Positions 8,477 to 16,004 of a stretch of DNA of 31,231 nucleotides are shown here, piece by piece. Positions within the stretch are counted from its first letter, which is position 1. The number at the start of each line of letters is the position of its first letter. The notes beneath the pieces were generated by a model. That model was not told the DNA's origin and made no database searches. It saw only the letters and a program-made list of their open reading frames with translations. Origin of the DNA: DASPKT01 sp035626475 (GTDB taxonomy: Bacteria > Pseudomonadota > Alphaproteobacteria > Azospirillales > Azospirillaceae); assembly GCA_035626475.1 (NCBI GenBank), contig DASPNP010000043.1, forward strand, positions 1 to 31,231, in the 5' to 3' direction. The position numbers and the translations under genes are program-made.

Positions 8477-11400
8477 TGCAGCCCTTCGCGCGCCTGCTCG
8501 TCCTCCTGGCGCCGCCGCTGCTGGCGGGCTGCCTGACGACCGCCGCTCCCGGGAAGAAGGACGCCGCCGCGACGGCGGCCGCAGAGATCGCGGTCGGCCA
8601 GAACGCGGTCGGCGAGGAGTGCCGCCTGCGCCCCGCGCCGAAGGCGGCCGGACGCGCCGACGCGTCGATCGCCTACGACCTGTTCTGCGGCAGCTGGGAA
8701 GAGCCCAGCGGCACGCTGGTGGAGACGCCGCTCGCCGAACCGCTGCCGGCCGGCGAGGCGTCGCGCCCGCGGCTGGCCGCCGAGCAGGAGCGGACGCGCT
8801 GGGCCCAGGAGCTGGCGCGCAAGGTCACCTGCCAGGCGCCCGCCTGGCTGCAGGGACCGGCTGGGGCGCCGGCCATGCTGACCTCCTGCGAGCTGCGCTC
8901 CGGCGGCTGGCCGCATGTGGCGGTCGCCACCGGCCAGGGAAAACGCCTGTTCACCGGCGACGGCATCCCCGCGGTCGGCGGCGTCCTGATGACCGCGGTG
9001 GAGCGCCTGCTGGGCGGCGCGACGGGCAGCGACAAGCCGGCCAGCGCGCTCGACTCCATCCGCCAGCTGGAGGCGGCCCTGGGCCCGCAGGCGCTGAGCT
9101 TCGGCCGCGGCGACTTGGCCGACTTCGAGAAGCTGATGGAGCTGGGCCGGCTCTCCAGCAGCGTGGAGAACTACCGCGGCGCCGAGGAGGCCTACCGCCG
9201 GGCGCTGGACATCCAGACCCGCATGCTGGGCCCCGAGGCCATCAGCACCGGCGACACGCTGATGAGCCTGGCGCTGGAGGTCAGCAACCAGGGGCGGGAG
9301 GAGGAGGCGGCGGCGCTGTTCCGCCGGGCCGAGCCGCTGCTGCAGCGCTCCTTCGACAAGGCGGCGCTGGCCCGGCTGGCGAGCTACAAGGCCTACGACG
9401 TCGGCAACCGCGGCGACTTCGCCCGCGCGCTCACCCTGACGCGCGAGAGCAGCGCCGTGCGCCGCGCCATCCTGGACGATCTGGAGGGGCCCGAGGGCAC
9501 GCCGGGCGGCGGGGCCCTGCTCGGCAATCTGACGGTCGCCCGGGGCGAGCTGATCCACAGCCTCATGCTCGAGGCGACCATGGCGCTCAGGGCGGGCCAG
9601 ACCGGCTCGGCCGAGGCCCTCATCACCGAGGCCCGCCAGATCTACGACACCACGCGCGGCCTGCCGGGCTGGTGGAAGGCGCGCATCCTGACGGTCCAGG
9701 GCGCGGTGCAGGCGGCCAAGGGCGATCTCGACCGCGCCGTCGTGCATCTGAAGCAGGCGGTGCAGACCAACTACCTGCTGTTCGGCGACAGCTGGCCCGT
9801 GGCCTCCAAGCTGCTGGAACTGGGCGAGATGCAGTCCCGGGGCGAGCGCCACGACGACGCCGTCGCGGCCTTCCGCGACGCCTTCGCGCTCATCGGCAAG
9901 GAGATGGCGCCGCCGGCCCTGCTGCCCTTCGACCGGCTGGCGCCCTTCCTGACCTCGGCCGCCCATCTGGCCGAGCGGACGCCCGAGCTGCGGCCGGCCC
10001 TGCATGCCGAGATGTTCCAGGCCATCCAGCTGTCGCGCGAGGGCGCGGTCGGCCAGACCATCACCCGGGCCTCCGCCCGCCTCGCCACCGACGACCCGAA
10101 GGTCTCCGAGCTGGTCCGCCAGCAGCAGGACGCGACGCGCATCCGCGACCGGCTGCGCCTGGAACTCGCCGACGAGACGGCCAAGCCGGACAAGGACCGC
10201 GACCGGGCGCGGGAGGCGGCGCTCAGCACCGAGCTCGCCGCCAGCGCGGCCAAGGCGCTGGAGCTGGAGCGCCAGCTGCAGGCGGCCTTCCCCGGCTATG
10301 CCCGGCTGACCCGGTTCCAGGCCGTCCCGGCCGACAAGGTGCGCGAGAAGCTCGCACCCGGGGAGGGGCTGGTCGCCTTCGCGTTCGGCACCAGCACGAG
10401 CTTCGGCTTCCTGGTCACGCGGGAGGGCGTCAAGGCCTTCCCCGTGAAGCTGTCGCGCGCCCAGCTGGCCGAGGCGGTGGGCGAGCTGCGCCAGGCGTTC
10501 CAGCCCAAGGGCGGGCGCCTCGTGGCCTTCGACCTCGCTGCCAGCCACGCGCTCTACCGCAAGCTGCTGGAGCCGGTCGCCGCCGAGCTCTCGTCCCTGA
10601 CGCGCCTGGTCTTCGTGCCCAACGGGGCGCTGCTCTCGCTGCCGCCGGCGGTGCTGGTCGCCGAGACGCCCGCGGCGGAGCGCGACTATGTCAACGCCGC
10701 CTGGCTGAACCGGAGCAAGGCGCTGGCGGTGGCGCCGTCCATCCAGGCGTTCCTCAGCCTGCGCGCGCTGCAGGACCGCGCCCCGGCGCCGCGCCCCCTG
10801 ATCGCCTTCGCCGACCCGCCCTTCGAGGGCAAGGCCGTCGCCGGCAGCCCCGGCGACATGAGCGGCCTGTCGGCCCTGGGGCAGGAGTGCCGGACGGGCG
10901 CGCCGATGAACCCCGGGCTGCTGCGGGCGCTGACCCGCTTGGCGGAGACGGCCGACGAGGTGCGCACGGTGGCGCGGACGCTGAAGGCGCCGGCCAGCGA
11001 TATCCTGCTGGGCGGCGCCGTTACCAAGGCGGCCGTGCGCCAGGCGCCGCTGGATCAGTACCGCGTGCTCTACTTCGCCACCCACGGCCTGCTGCCGGGC
11101 GAGCTGCGCTGCCAGTCGGAACCCGGGCTGGCGCTGGCGCCGCCCGCGGCGCCGCCGTCGAGCCCGGCCGACGACGGGCTGCTCACCGCTTCCGACATCG
11201 CCTCGCTGCGGCTGCGGGCGGATCTGGTCGTGCTCTCGGCCTGCAACACCGCGGGCGGCAGCGGACGCTTCGGCGGCGAGGCGCTGTCGGGTCTGGCGGA
11301 GGCGTTCTTCTTCGCCGGGTCGCGCGCCCTTCTGGTCACCCACTGGCAGGTGCCGTCCGAGCCGACCGTCCAGCTGATGACCGGCCTGTTCGGCCGGCTG

Positions 11401-11631
11401 GGCGAGGCCAGGGCGGCCTCGCTGGAGGAGGCGCTGGCGCTGGCCCAGGCCGACCTCGCCCGCACGCCCAAGACCGCGCACCCCTATTTCTGGGGTGCCT
11501 TCACCCTCGTGGGCGAGGGGACCTCCCGCGCCCTCGCCACCCCGGCGGCCACCGCCGCCCTGACTCCCCCGGCGGCCAACGCCGCCCTGACTCCCCCGGC
11601 GGCCAACGCCGCCCCGACCCTCCAGCAATGA
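8476..11631 (+). CDS. Lipoprotein with TPR-like repeats and a CHAT (caspase-like) peptidase domain
   Basis: This 1051-residue protein starts at ATG 8476, sharing one base with the TpsA stop (TGATG). The N-terminus is a lipoprotein signal: hydrophobic core, then lipobox L16-A17-G18-C19. Position +2 is Leu, not Asp, which by the E. coli Lol rule favours the outer membrane. TPR-like helical repeats begin near residue 215 (NYRGAEEAYRRALDIQ). A charged coiled-coil segment spans about 543-608. From about 630 a CHAT domain follows, with the expected catalytic pair: His870 in YFATHGLLPG and Cys923 in VVLSACNTAGG, then a conserved THWQVP. CHAT proteins are clan CD cysteine peptidases related to caspases and separase, usually cutting after a basic residue. 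The tail carries in-frame Ala/Pro tandem repeats. Placement suggests that it matures, releases or monitors the TpsA adhesin; the substrate is unknown. Confidence 0.9.
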   Translation: MQPFARLLVLLAPPLLAGCLTTAAPGKKDAAATAAAEIAVGQNAVGEECRLRPAPKAAGRADASIAYDLFCGSWEEPSGTLVETPLAEPLPAGEASRPRLAAEQERTRWAQELARKVTCQAPAWLQGPAGAPAMLTSCELRSGGWPHVAVATGQGKRLFTGDGIPAVGGVLMTAVERLLGGATGSDKPASALDSIRQLEAALGPQALSFGRGDLADFEKLMELGRLSSSVENYRGAEEAYRRALDIQTRMLGPEAISTGDTLMSLALEVSNQGREEEAAALFRRAEPLLQRSFDKAALARLASYKAYDVGNRGDFARALTLTRESSAVRRAILDDLEGPEGTPGGGALLGNLTVARGELIHSLMLEATMALRAGQTGSAEALITEARQIYDTTRGLPGWWKARILTVQGAVQAAKGDLDRAVVHLKQAVQTNYLLFGDSWPVASKLLELGEMQSRGERHDDAVAAFRDAFALIGKEMAPPALLPFDRLAPFLTSAAHLAERTPELRPALHAEMFQAIQLSREGAVGQTITRASARLATDDPKVSELVRQQQDATRIRDRLRLELADETAKPDKDRDRAREAALSTELAASAAKALELERQLQAAFPGYARLTRFQAVPADKVREKLAPGEGLVAFAFGTSTSFGFLVTREGVKAFPVKLSRAQLAEAVGELRQAFQPKGGRLVAFDLAASHALYRKLLEPVAAELSSLTRLVFVPNGALLSLPPAVLVAETPAAERDYVNAAWLNRSKALAVAPSIQAFLSLRALQDRAPAPRPLIAFADPPFEGKAVAGSPGDMSGLSALGQECRTGAPMNPGLLRALTRLAETADEVRTVARTLKAPASDILLGGAVTKAAVRQAPLDQYRVLYFATHGLLPGELRCQSEPGLALAPPAAPPSSPADDGLLTASDIASLRLRADLVVLSACNTAGGSGRFGGEALSGLAEAFFFAGSRALLVTHWQVPSEPTVQLMTGLFGRLGEARAASLEEALALAQADLARTPKTAHPYFWGAFTLVGEGTSRALATPAATAALTPPAANAALTPPAANAAPTLQQ
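11554..11613 (+). repeat. 27-base in-frame tandem repeat at the end of the CHAT gene
   Basis: Two identical 27-base units (11554-11580 and 11581-11607) plus 6 bases of a third encode A-A-L-T-P-P-A-A-N. A diverged partial unit precedes them from about 11539. Because 27 is divisible by three, gain or loss of units would change only the length of the C-terminal Ala/Pro tail. Confidence 0.85.
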
Positions 11632-11641
11632 GGTGCCCGCC

Positions 11642-12352
11642 ATGACCCGGCCGCGCATATTCGCCTTCGCCCTTCTCTGCAGCGCGGCGCTCGCCGGCCC
11701 GGCCCTGGCCGGCGAGCTGGTGGTGCTCGACGCCAAGGGCGTCGACCTCGCCGCCGGCCAGACCCTGGACGGCAAGGCGCCGCTGAAGCTGCCGGACGGC
11801 GCCAAGGTGACGCTGGTCGGCGCCGACGGCACGACGATCAAGCTGAAGGGCCCCTTCGACGGCGCGCCCGAGGGCGACGGCGCCGCCGGCGGCAACCGCG
11901 TGGCGGAGTCGCTGCAGAAGATGGTGTCCGCGCGCGAGGGCGACGCCACCGCGCTCGGTGCCGCCCGCGCCGCCGGCGGGCCGGCCGAGCTGCCGGAGCC
12001 CTGGCTTGTGGACGCCACCGTCGAGGGCAATGTCTGCCTGAAGGAGGGCACGGCGGCGGTGCTGTGGCGGCCGGCCGCCGACGCCGCGGCCGAGCTGGCG
12101 CTGATGCCGGTCGACCGCAGCTGGACCGCGAAGACGCCCTGGCCGGCGGGGGAGGCCAGGCTCGCCCTGCCCGAGGAGGTGCCCTTCGCCGACGGCGAGA
12201 CCTTCCTGACCGAGATATCCGGCACCAGCGCCGCGCTGACGGTCCACATCCTGCCCGAGGCGCTGAAGACCGACGCCATGCGCGCGGCCTTCCTGGCGAC
12301 CAAGGGCTGCGACCGCCAGCTGGCGGCGCTGCGCCGCCAGACCGTGCGCTGA
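11642..12352 (+). CDS. Small exported protein with a FecR-like segment
   Basis: This is a 236-residue protein starting at ATG 11642. GAGG at 11630-11633 is well placed for it and lies over the stop of the CHAT gene. A Sec signal peptide (FAFALLCSAALAGPALAG) implies a periplasmic product. The first mature segment, LVVLDAKGVDLAAGQTLDG followed by LKLPDGAKVTLVGADGTTIKL, resembles the beta-strand pattern of FecR domains, which usually sense or relay signals across the envelope. The second half (about 110-236) holds WLVDATVEGNVCL and AVLWRPAADA and two Cys (V-C-L and KGCDRQ) that could form a disulfide; I do not recognise it as a named domain. It lies 10 bases after the CHAT gene and 29 bases before the cyclase gene, so it most likely works with them at the envelope. 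A specific function cannot be assigned. Confidence 0.75.
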   Translation: MTRPRIFAFALLCSAALAGPALAGELVVLDAKGVDLAAGQTLDGKAPLKLPDGAKVTLVGADGTTIKLKGPFDGAPEGDGAAGGNRVAESLQKMVSAREGDATALGAARAAGGPAELPEPWLVDATVEGNVCLKEGTAAVLWRPAADAAAELALMPVDRSWTAKTPWPAGEARLALPEEVPFADGETFLTEISGTSAALTVHILPEALKTDAMRAAFLATKGCDRQLAALRRQTVR

Positions 12353-12381
12353 GCCGGAACCACGAGAGGGAAGGGCGGGGC

Positions 12382-14334
12382 ATGCCGCAAGCCATTCGCG
12401 AGAAGCTCATCCTGGCCGGCATCGCGCTGGTGAGCGCGCTGATCGCCAGCGTCGGGCTGCGGCAGATCCCCGCGCTGGCCGCGATCGAGACCTGGGTGAT
12501 GGACCTGCGGGTGGCCACCGTGCTGCCCGCCGAGCCGCAGCACCCCGACATCGTCTTCGTCGCCATCACCGAGGAGACGCTGGAGCGCTTCCCCTACCGC
12601 TCGCCGGTGGACCGGCGCTTCATGGCCGAGCTGGTGCGCACGCTGGAGCAGCGGGGTGCGCGCGGCATCTTCATCGACATGCTGTTCGACCAGCCGACCG
12701 AGGCGGACAAGGATGCCGAGCTGAAGACCGTGCTGGCCGGGGTCAAGGTCCCGCTCGCCATCAGCTACGGCCTGCCGGGGCCGGAGCTGACGGAGACGCA
12801 GGTGGAGTACATGGACGGCTTCCTGCCGCCCGCCAGCCGCGCCTTCGCCAATCTGCTGCGCGACCCGGTGGACAGCGTCGTGCGCTGGATCTACCCCGGC
12901 GGGCCGCTGCCCGACGGCGGCTTCCTGGCCGGCGCCGGGCCGGGGCTTCTGCGCCAGCTGGGCTACACGGTGCCCGAGTTCGGCATGGACAAGGCGCTGG
13001 CCTACCGCGGGCGCCCCGATTCCGAAACGCCGGCCTTCCGCCAGTTCCCGGCCCATGCGGTGAAGCTGCTGCCCGCCGCCTGGTTCAAGGACAAGATCGT
13101 CATCATCGGCGTCGACCTGTCCGACCGCGACCGTCACCGCACGCCGTTCGTGGCGGACAGCCTGTCGGGCGGCACCATTCCCGGCGCGCTGATCCACGCC
13201 CATGCCATGGCGCAGCTGATGGACGGCCGCGAGGCGCCCGACCGCAGCCTCGCCAGCGCCTTCCTGGCGGCCCTGGCGGCGGCGCTGGCCGGCGTGGCGC
13301 TGGGCCGCTGGGAGGTGCCGCTGTGGGCCCGCGTCGCCATCGGCGTCGGCATCGCGGTGGCCGTCTTCGCCGGCGGCACCTGGCTGTTCCACGAGGGCGG
13401 GCCGATGCTGCCGGCCATGCCGCCGATCCTGGCGCTGGGGTTCGGGCTCTGGATGACCGACATCCACAGCCACCGGCAGGAGCGCGACCAGCGCCGCTTC
13501 ATCCAGGCCGCCTTCTCCAAGTACCTGTCGCCGGCGCTGCTGGACGAGCTGGTGAAGGACCCGTCAAAGCTGTCGCTGGACCCGAAGCGCCGCGAGATGA
13601 GCTTCATCTTCACCGACGTCGCCGGCTTCACCACCATCTCCGAGAGCATGGACGCGGCCGCGCTGGCCGACGTGATGAACCGGTACCTGGACGGCATGGT
13701 GAAGGTGATCTTCGCCCATGGCGGCACGGTCGACAAATTCATCGGCGACGCCGTCTTCGCGATCTTCAACGCGCCCAAGGACATGGAGAACCATGCGCTG
13801 AAGGCCAGCGCCTGCGCCCTGGCGCTGGACGCCTTCGCCACCGAGTTCCTCGGCGCCGAGCTGGCCGCCGGGCGGTCCTTCGGCCTGACCCGCATCGGCA
13901 TCCATACCGGCTTCGCCAGCGTCGGCAATTTCGGCGCGCAGGAGCGGTTCGAGTACACGGCGCTGGGCGATGCGGTGAACACGGCGGCGCGGCTGGAGGG
14001 GCTGAACAAGTATTTCGGCACCCGCGTCGCCATGAGCGGGGCCACCGCCGACGGGGCCGCGGCCCAGCCCCGGCGCCCTATCGGCCGCATCGTCCTGAAG
14101 GGCAAGACGGAGCCGATCCGGGTCTACCAGCCGGTATCGGCCCGGGAGGCGGAGAGCGACTTCATCAAGGCGTACCTGGCCGCCTACGAGCTGATGGACC
14201 GGGGCGACCCGGCCGCGCTGGAGGCGTTCCGGGATCTGGCTCGCGCCAATCCCGAAGACGGTCCCACCCGCCTCCACCTGGACCGGCTGGAGGCGGGAGA
14301 GGCATCGAGCCTGGTGGTCATGCATGATAAGTGA
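12382..14334 (+). CDS. CHASE2-domain class III adenylate cyclase, membrane bound
   Basis: This 650-residue membrane enzyme makes cAMP from ATP in response to an extracytoplasmic cue. ATG 12382 follows a strong purine-rich site (GAGGGAAGGG). Order: one transmembrane helix (about 8-28), a periplasmic CHASE2 sensor (about 35-285, including DIVFVAITEETL and KIVIIGVDLSDRD), three membrane helices (about 290-365), then the cyclase domain (about 385-570). Catalytic residues are present: metal-binding Asp412 in FTDVAGFT and Asp456 in FIGDAVF, transition-state Asn533 and Arg537 in NTAARLEG. The purine-selecting pair Lys452 (VDKF) and Asp530 (TALGD) points to ATP rather than GTP. A TPR-like tail of about 80 residues follows. 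It is the last gene of the secretion operon, suggesting that surface or envelope state controlled by TpsA/CHAT is reported as cAMP; that link is inference. Confidence 0.92.
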   Translation: MPQAIREKLILAGIALVSALIASVGLRQIPALAAIETWVMDLRVATVLPAEPQHPDIVFVAITEETLERFPYRSPVDRRFMAELVRTLEQRGARGIFIDMLFDQPTEADKDAELKTVLAGVKVPLAISYGLPGPELTETQVEYMDGFLPPASRAFANLLRDPVDSVVRWIYPGGPLPDGGFLAGAGPGLLRQLGYTVPEFGMDKALAYRGRPDSETPAFRQFPAHAVKLLPAAWFKDKIVIIGVDLSDRDRHRTPFVADSLSGGTIPGALIHAHAMAQLMDGREAPDRSLASAFLAALAAALAGVALGRWEVPLWARVAIGVGIAVAVFAGGTWLFHEGGPMLPAMPPILALGFGLWMTDIHSHRQERDQRRFIQAAFSKYLSPALLDELVKDPSKLSLDPKRREMSFIFTDVAGFTTISESMDAAALADVMNRYLDGMVKVIFAHGGTVDKFIGDAVFAIFNAPKDMENHALKASACALALDAFATEFLGAELAAGRSFGLTRIGIHTGFASVGNFGAQERFEYTALGDAVNTAARLEGLNKYFGTRVAMSGATADGAAAQPRRPIGRIVLKGKTEPIRVYQPVSAREAESDFIKAYLAAYELMDRGDPAALEAFRDLARANPEDGPTRLHLDRLEAGEASSLVVMHDK

Positions 14335-14508
14335 CGCCCCGTCGGCGCGGGCACAGCAGACCGGTCCGCGCCCGATCCTGGAGCGCGGGGACGAAGTCCG
14401 GCATGGCGGCCGCTCCAAGCTCCGGATCGCACGCGAACGACGGCACCTCCGGCCGTTATCCATCAACTGCAAAGAATTTCAAAACGAAACTATAGAAAAT
14501 ACCCGTTT

Positions 14509-14537
14509 TTGACGGCGCATACGCCTGATGGTAGAAG
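14509..14537 (+). promoter_or_regulatory. Predicted sigma-70 promoter of the DUF1800 operon
   Basis: TTGACG (14509-14514) and TAGAAG (14532-14537) are separated by 17 bases. A small hairpin-forming sequence (GGCGCATACGCC) lies in the spacer. Transcription would begin near 14544, leaving about 29 bases before ATG 14573. The preceding segment (14470-14508) is unusually A/T rich for this window, which could act as an UP element. The 238-base gap between the cyclase gene and this operon holds no convincing gene. Confidence 0.5.
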
Positions 14538-14572
14538 TTCAGGCAAGAGAAACGGCAGGCAGCGGGGCGTCA

Positions 14573-15994
14573 ATGCGGATCGGTCCATTCTCCGTCGCCT
14601 CCGTTCGCCGGCGCCGGGCCCTGGCGGCCCTGGCTCTCGGCTTGTCGCTGGCCGGTTCACCGGTCGCGGCGCGGGCCGCCGAGACCCTCAGCCATGGCGA
14701 GGTGCTCCATCTCGGCGCCCGCACCGGCCACCTCGCCATTCCGGAAGGCTTCGACGCGCTGCAGCGCCGCAGCCGCGAGCAGGCGGTGGACCTGCTGCTT
14801 GACGGGCTGCGCCAGAGACCCTTCCTGCCGCCGCCCGCCTGGGTGGACGAGCTGCCGGAGACCCTGACCGGCAAGACCGACGCCGAGCGGCAGGCCTATT
14901 TCGCCAGGCGGTCGGCGCAGCAGCGCGAGCTGCAGAGCTGGTGGTATCTGGAGATGCTGGCCACGCCCAGCCCCTTGACCGAGCGGCTGGTGTTCTTCTG
15001 GCACAACCATTTCACCTCGTCGCTGAGCAAGGTGAACAGCGCCCAGATGATGTACCGGCAGCAGGCGCTGTTCCGCCAGGCCGGCACCAGCGACTTCGGC
15101 GCCCTGCTGGCCGGGATCGTGCGCGACCCGGCCATGCTGATCTATCTCGACAACAACCGGAACGTCGCCCGCGCCCCGAACGAGAACCTGGCGCGCGAGC
15201 TGATGGAGCTGTTCACGCTGGGCATCGGCCATTACGGCGAGCAGGACGTGAAGGAGGTGGCCCGCGCGCTCACCGGCTACACGGTAGACGGGGCGACCGA
15301 GAGCTTCCGCTTCGACCAGCGCAACCATGATTCCGGCCAGAAGACGATCCTCGGCCAGACCGGCCGCTTCACCGGCGACGATGTCGCCCGCATTCTGCTG
15401 AACCATCCCAAGACGGCCGAGCTGGTCGTGACCAAGCTGTGGCGCGAGTTCGTCTCGGCCCGGCCGGACCCGGCCGAGGTGCGGCGGCTGGCGGAAATCT
15501 TCCGCGAAGGCAGGTTCCGCATGCGGCCGCTGCTGCGCGCCCTGTTCCTGAGCGACGCCTTCTGGAGCCCCGCCAACCGCGCCGGCCTGATCAAGGCGCC
15601 GCACGAATTCCTGGTGCATACGGTGCGGCATCTGGGCCTGCCGATCCGCGAGAGCCTGAACCTGCCCAGCCAGGGCCGCGCGATGGGCCTGGACCTGCTG
15701 AACCCGCCGACGGTCAAGGGCTGGCCCGGGCACTTCGCCTGGATCGGCACGACATCCCTGCCGGCGCGCCAGCGCTTCGTCCAGACCGCCGTGTCGATCT
15801 GGCGGGCTGAGGTGGCGCCCGGCCTGTTCGGCGTGCCGGCCAACCGGCTGCCGCGCATCGACGCGCGCCAGCTCGACATGCTGAACGCCGCCTACCTGAC
15901 CGTCGGGCCGGCCTATGTCCAGCCCGCCGCCCCGCTGGAGCTGTCGGCCGCGCTGCGGGCCGTGCTGCTCGACGCCGGCTACCAGACCAAGTGA
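14573..15994 (+). CDS. DUF1800 family exported protein
   Basis: With the start at ATG 14573 this is a 473-residue protein with a signal peptide (basic RRRRALAALALGLSLAG, cleavage near ARAA). An earlier ATG at 14528 is in frame but would lie inside the predicted promoter and put 15 polar residues before the signal. DUF1800 signatures are clear: WWYLEMLATPSPLTERLVFF followed by WHNHFTSSLSKV, then LIYLDNNRNVARAPNENLAR and ELMELFTLGIGHYGEQDVKE. The biochemical role of DUF1800 is unknown. It nearly always sits beside a DUF1501 gene, as here, and the pair is presumed to act together in the periplasm or at the surface. The gap to the next start is 10 bases with GAGGGG as ribosome binding site. Confidence 0.88.
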   Translation: MRIGPFSVASVRRRRALAALALGLSLAGSPVAARAAETLSHGEVLHLGARTGHLAIPEGFDALQRRSREQAVDLLLDGLRQRPFLPPPAWVDELPETLTGKTDAERQAYFARRSAQQRELQSWWYLEMLATPSPLTERLVFFWHNHFTSSLSKVNSAQMMYRQQALFRQAGTSDFGALLAGIVRDPAMLIYLDNNRNVARAPNENLARELMELFTLGIGHYGEQDVKEVARALTGYTVDGATESFRFDQRNHDSGQKTILGQTGRFTGDDVARILLNHPKTAELVVTKLWREFVSARPDPAEVRRLAEIFREGRFRMRPLLRALFLSDAFWSPANRAGLIKAPHEFLVHTVRHLGLPIRESLNLPSQGRAMGLDLLNPPTVKGWPGHFAWIGTTSLPARQRFVQTAVSIWRAEVAPGLFGVPANRLPRIDARQLDMLNAAYLTVGPAYVQPAAPLELSAALRAVLLDAGYQTK

Positions 15995-16004
15995 GGGGCG
16001 CGCC

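Noticed and set aside
7756..13473. Very long minus-strand open frame of about 1900 codons
   Set aside because: It is antisense to the CHAT, FecR-like and cyclase genes and arises because very high G/C at third positions removes stop codons. The product is repetitive Arg/Gly/Gln with no domain and no start signal.
14324..14512. Plus-strand open frame of 62 codons between cyclase and DUF1800 genes
   Set aside because: The composition is random-like, it overlaps the cyclase end, and its stop lies in the predicted promoter of the next operon.
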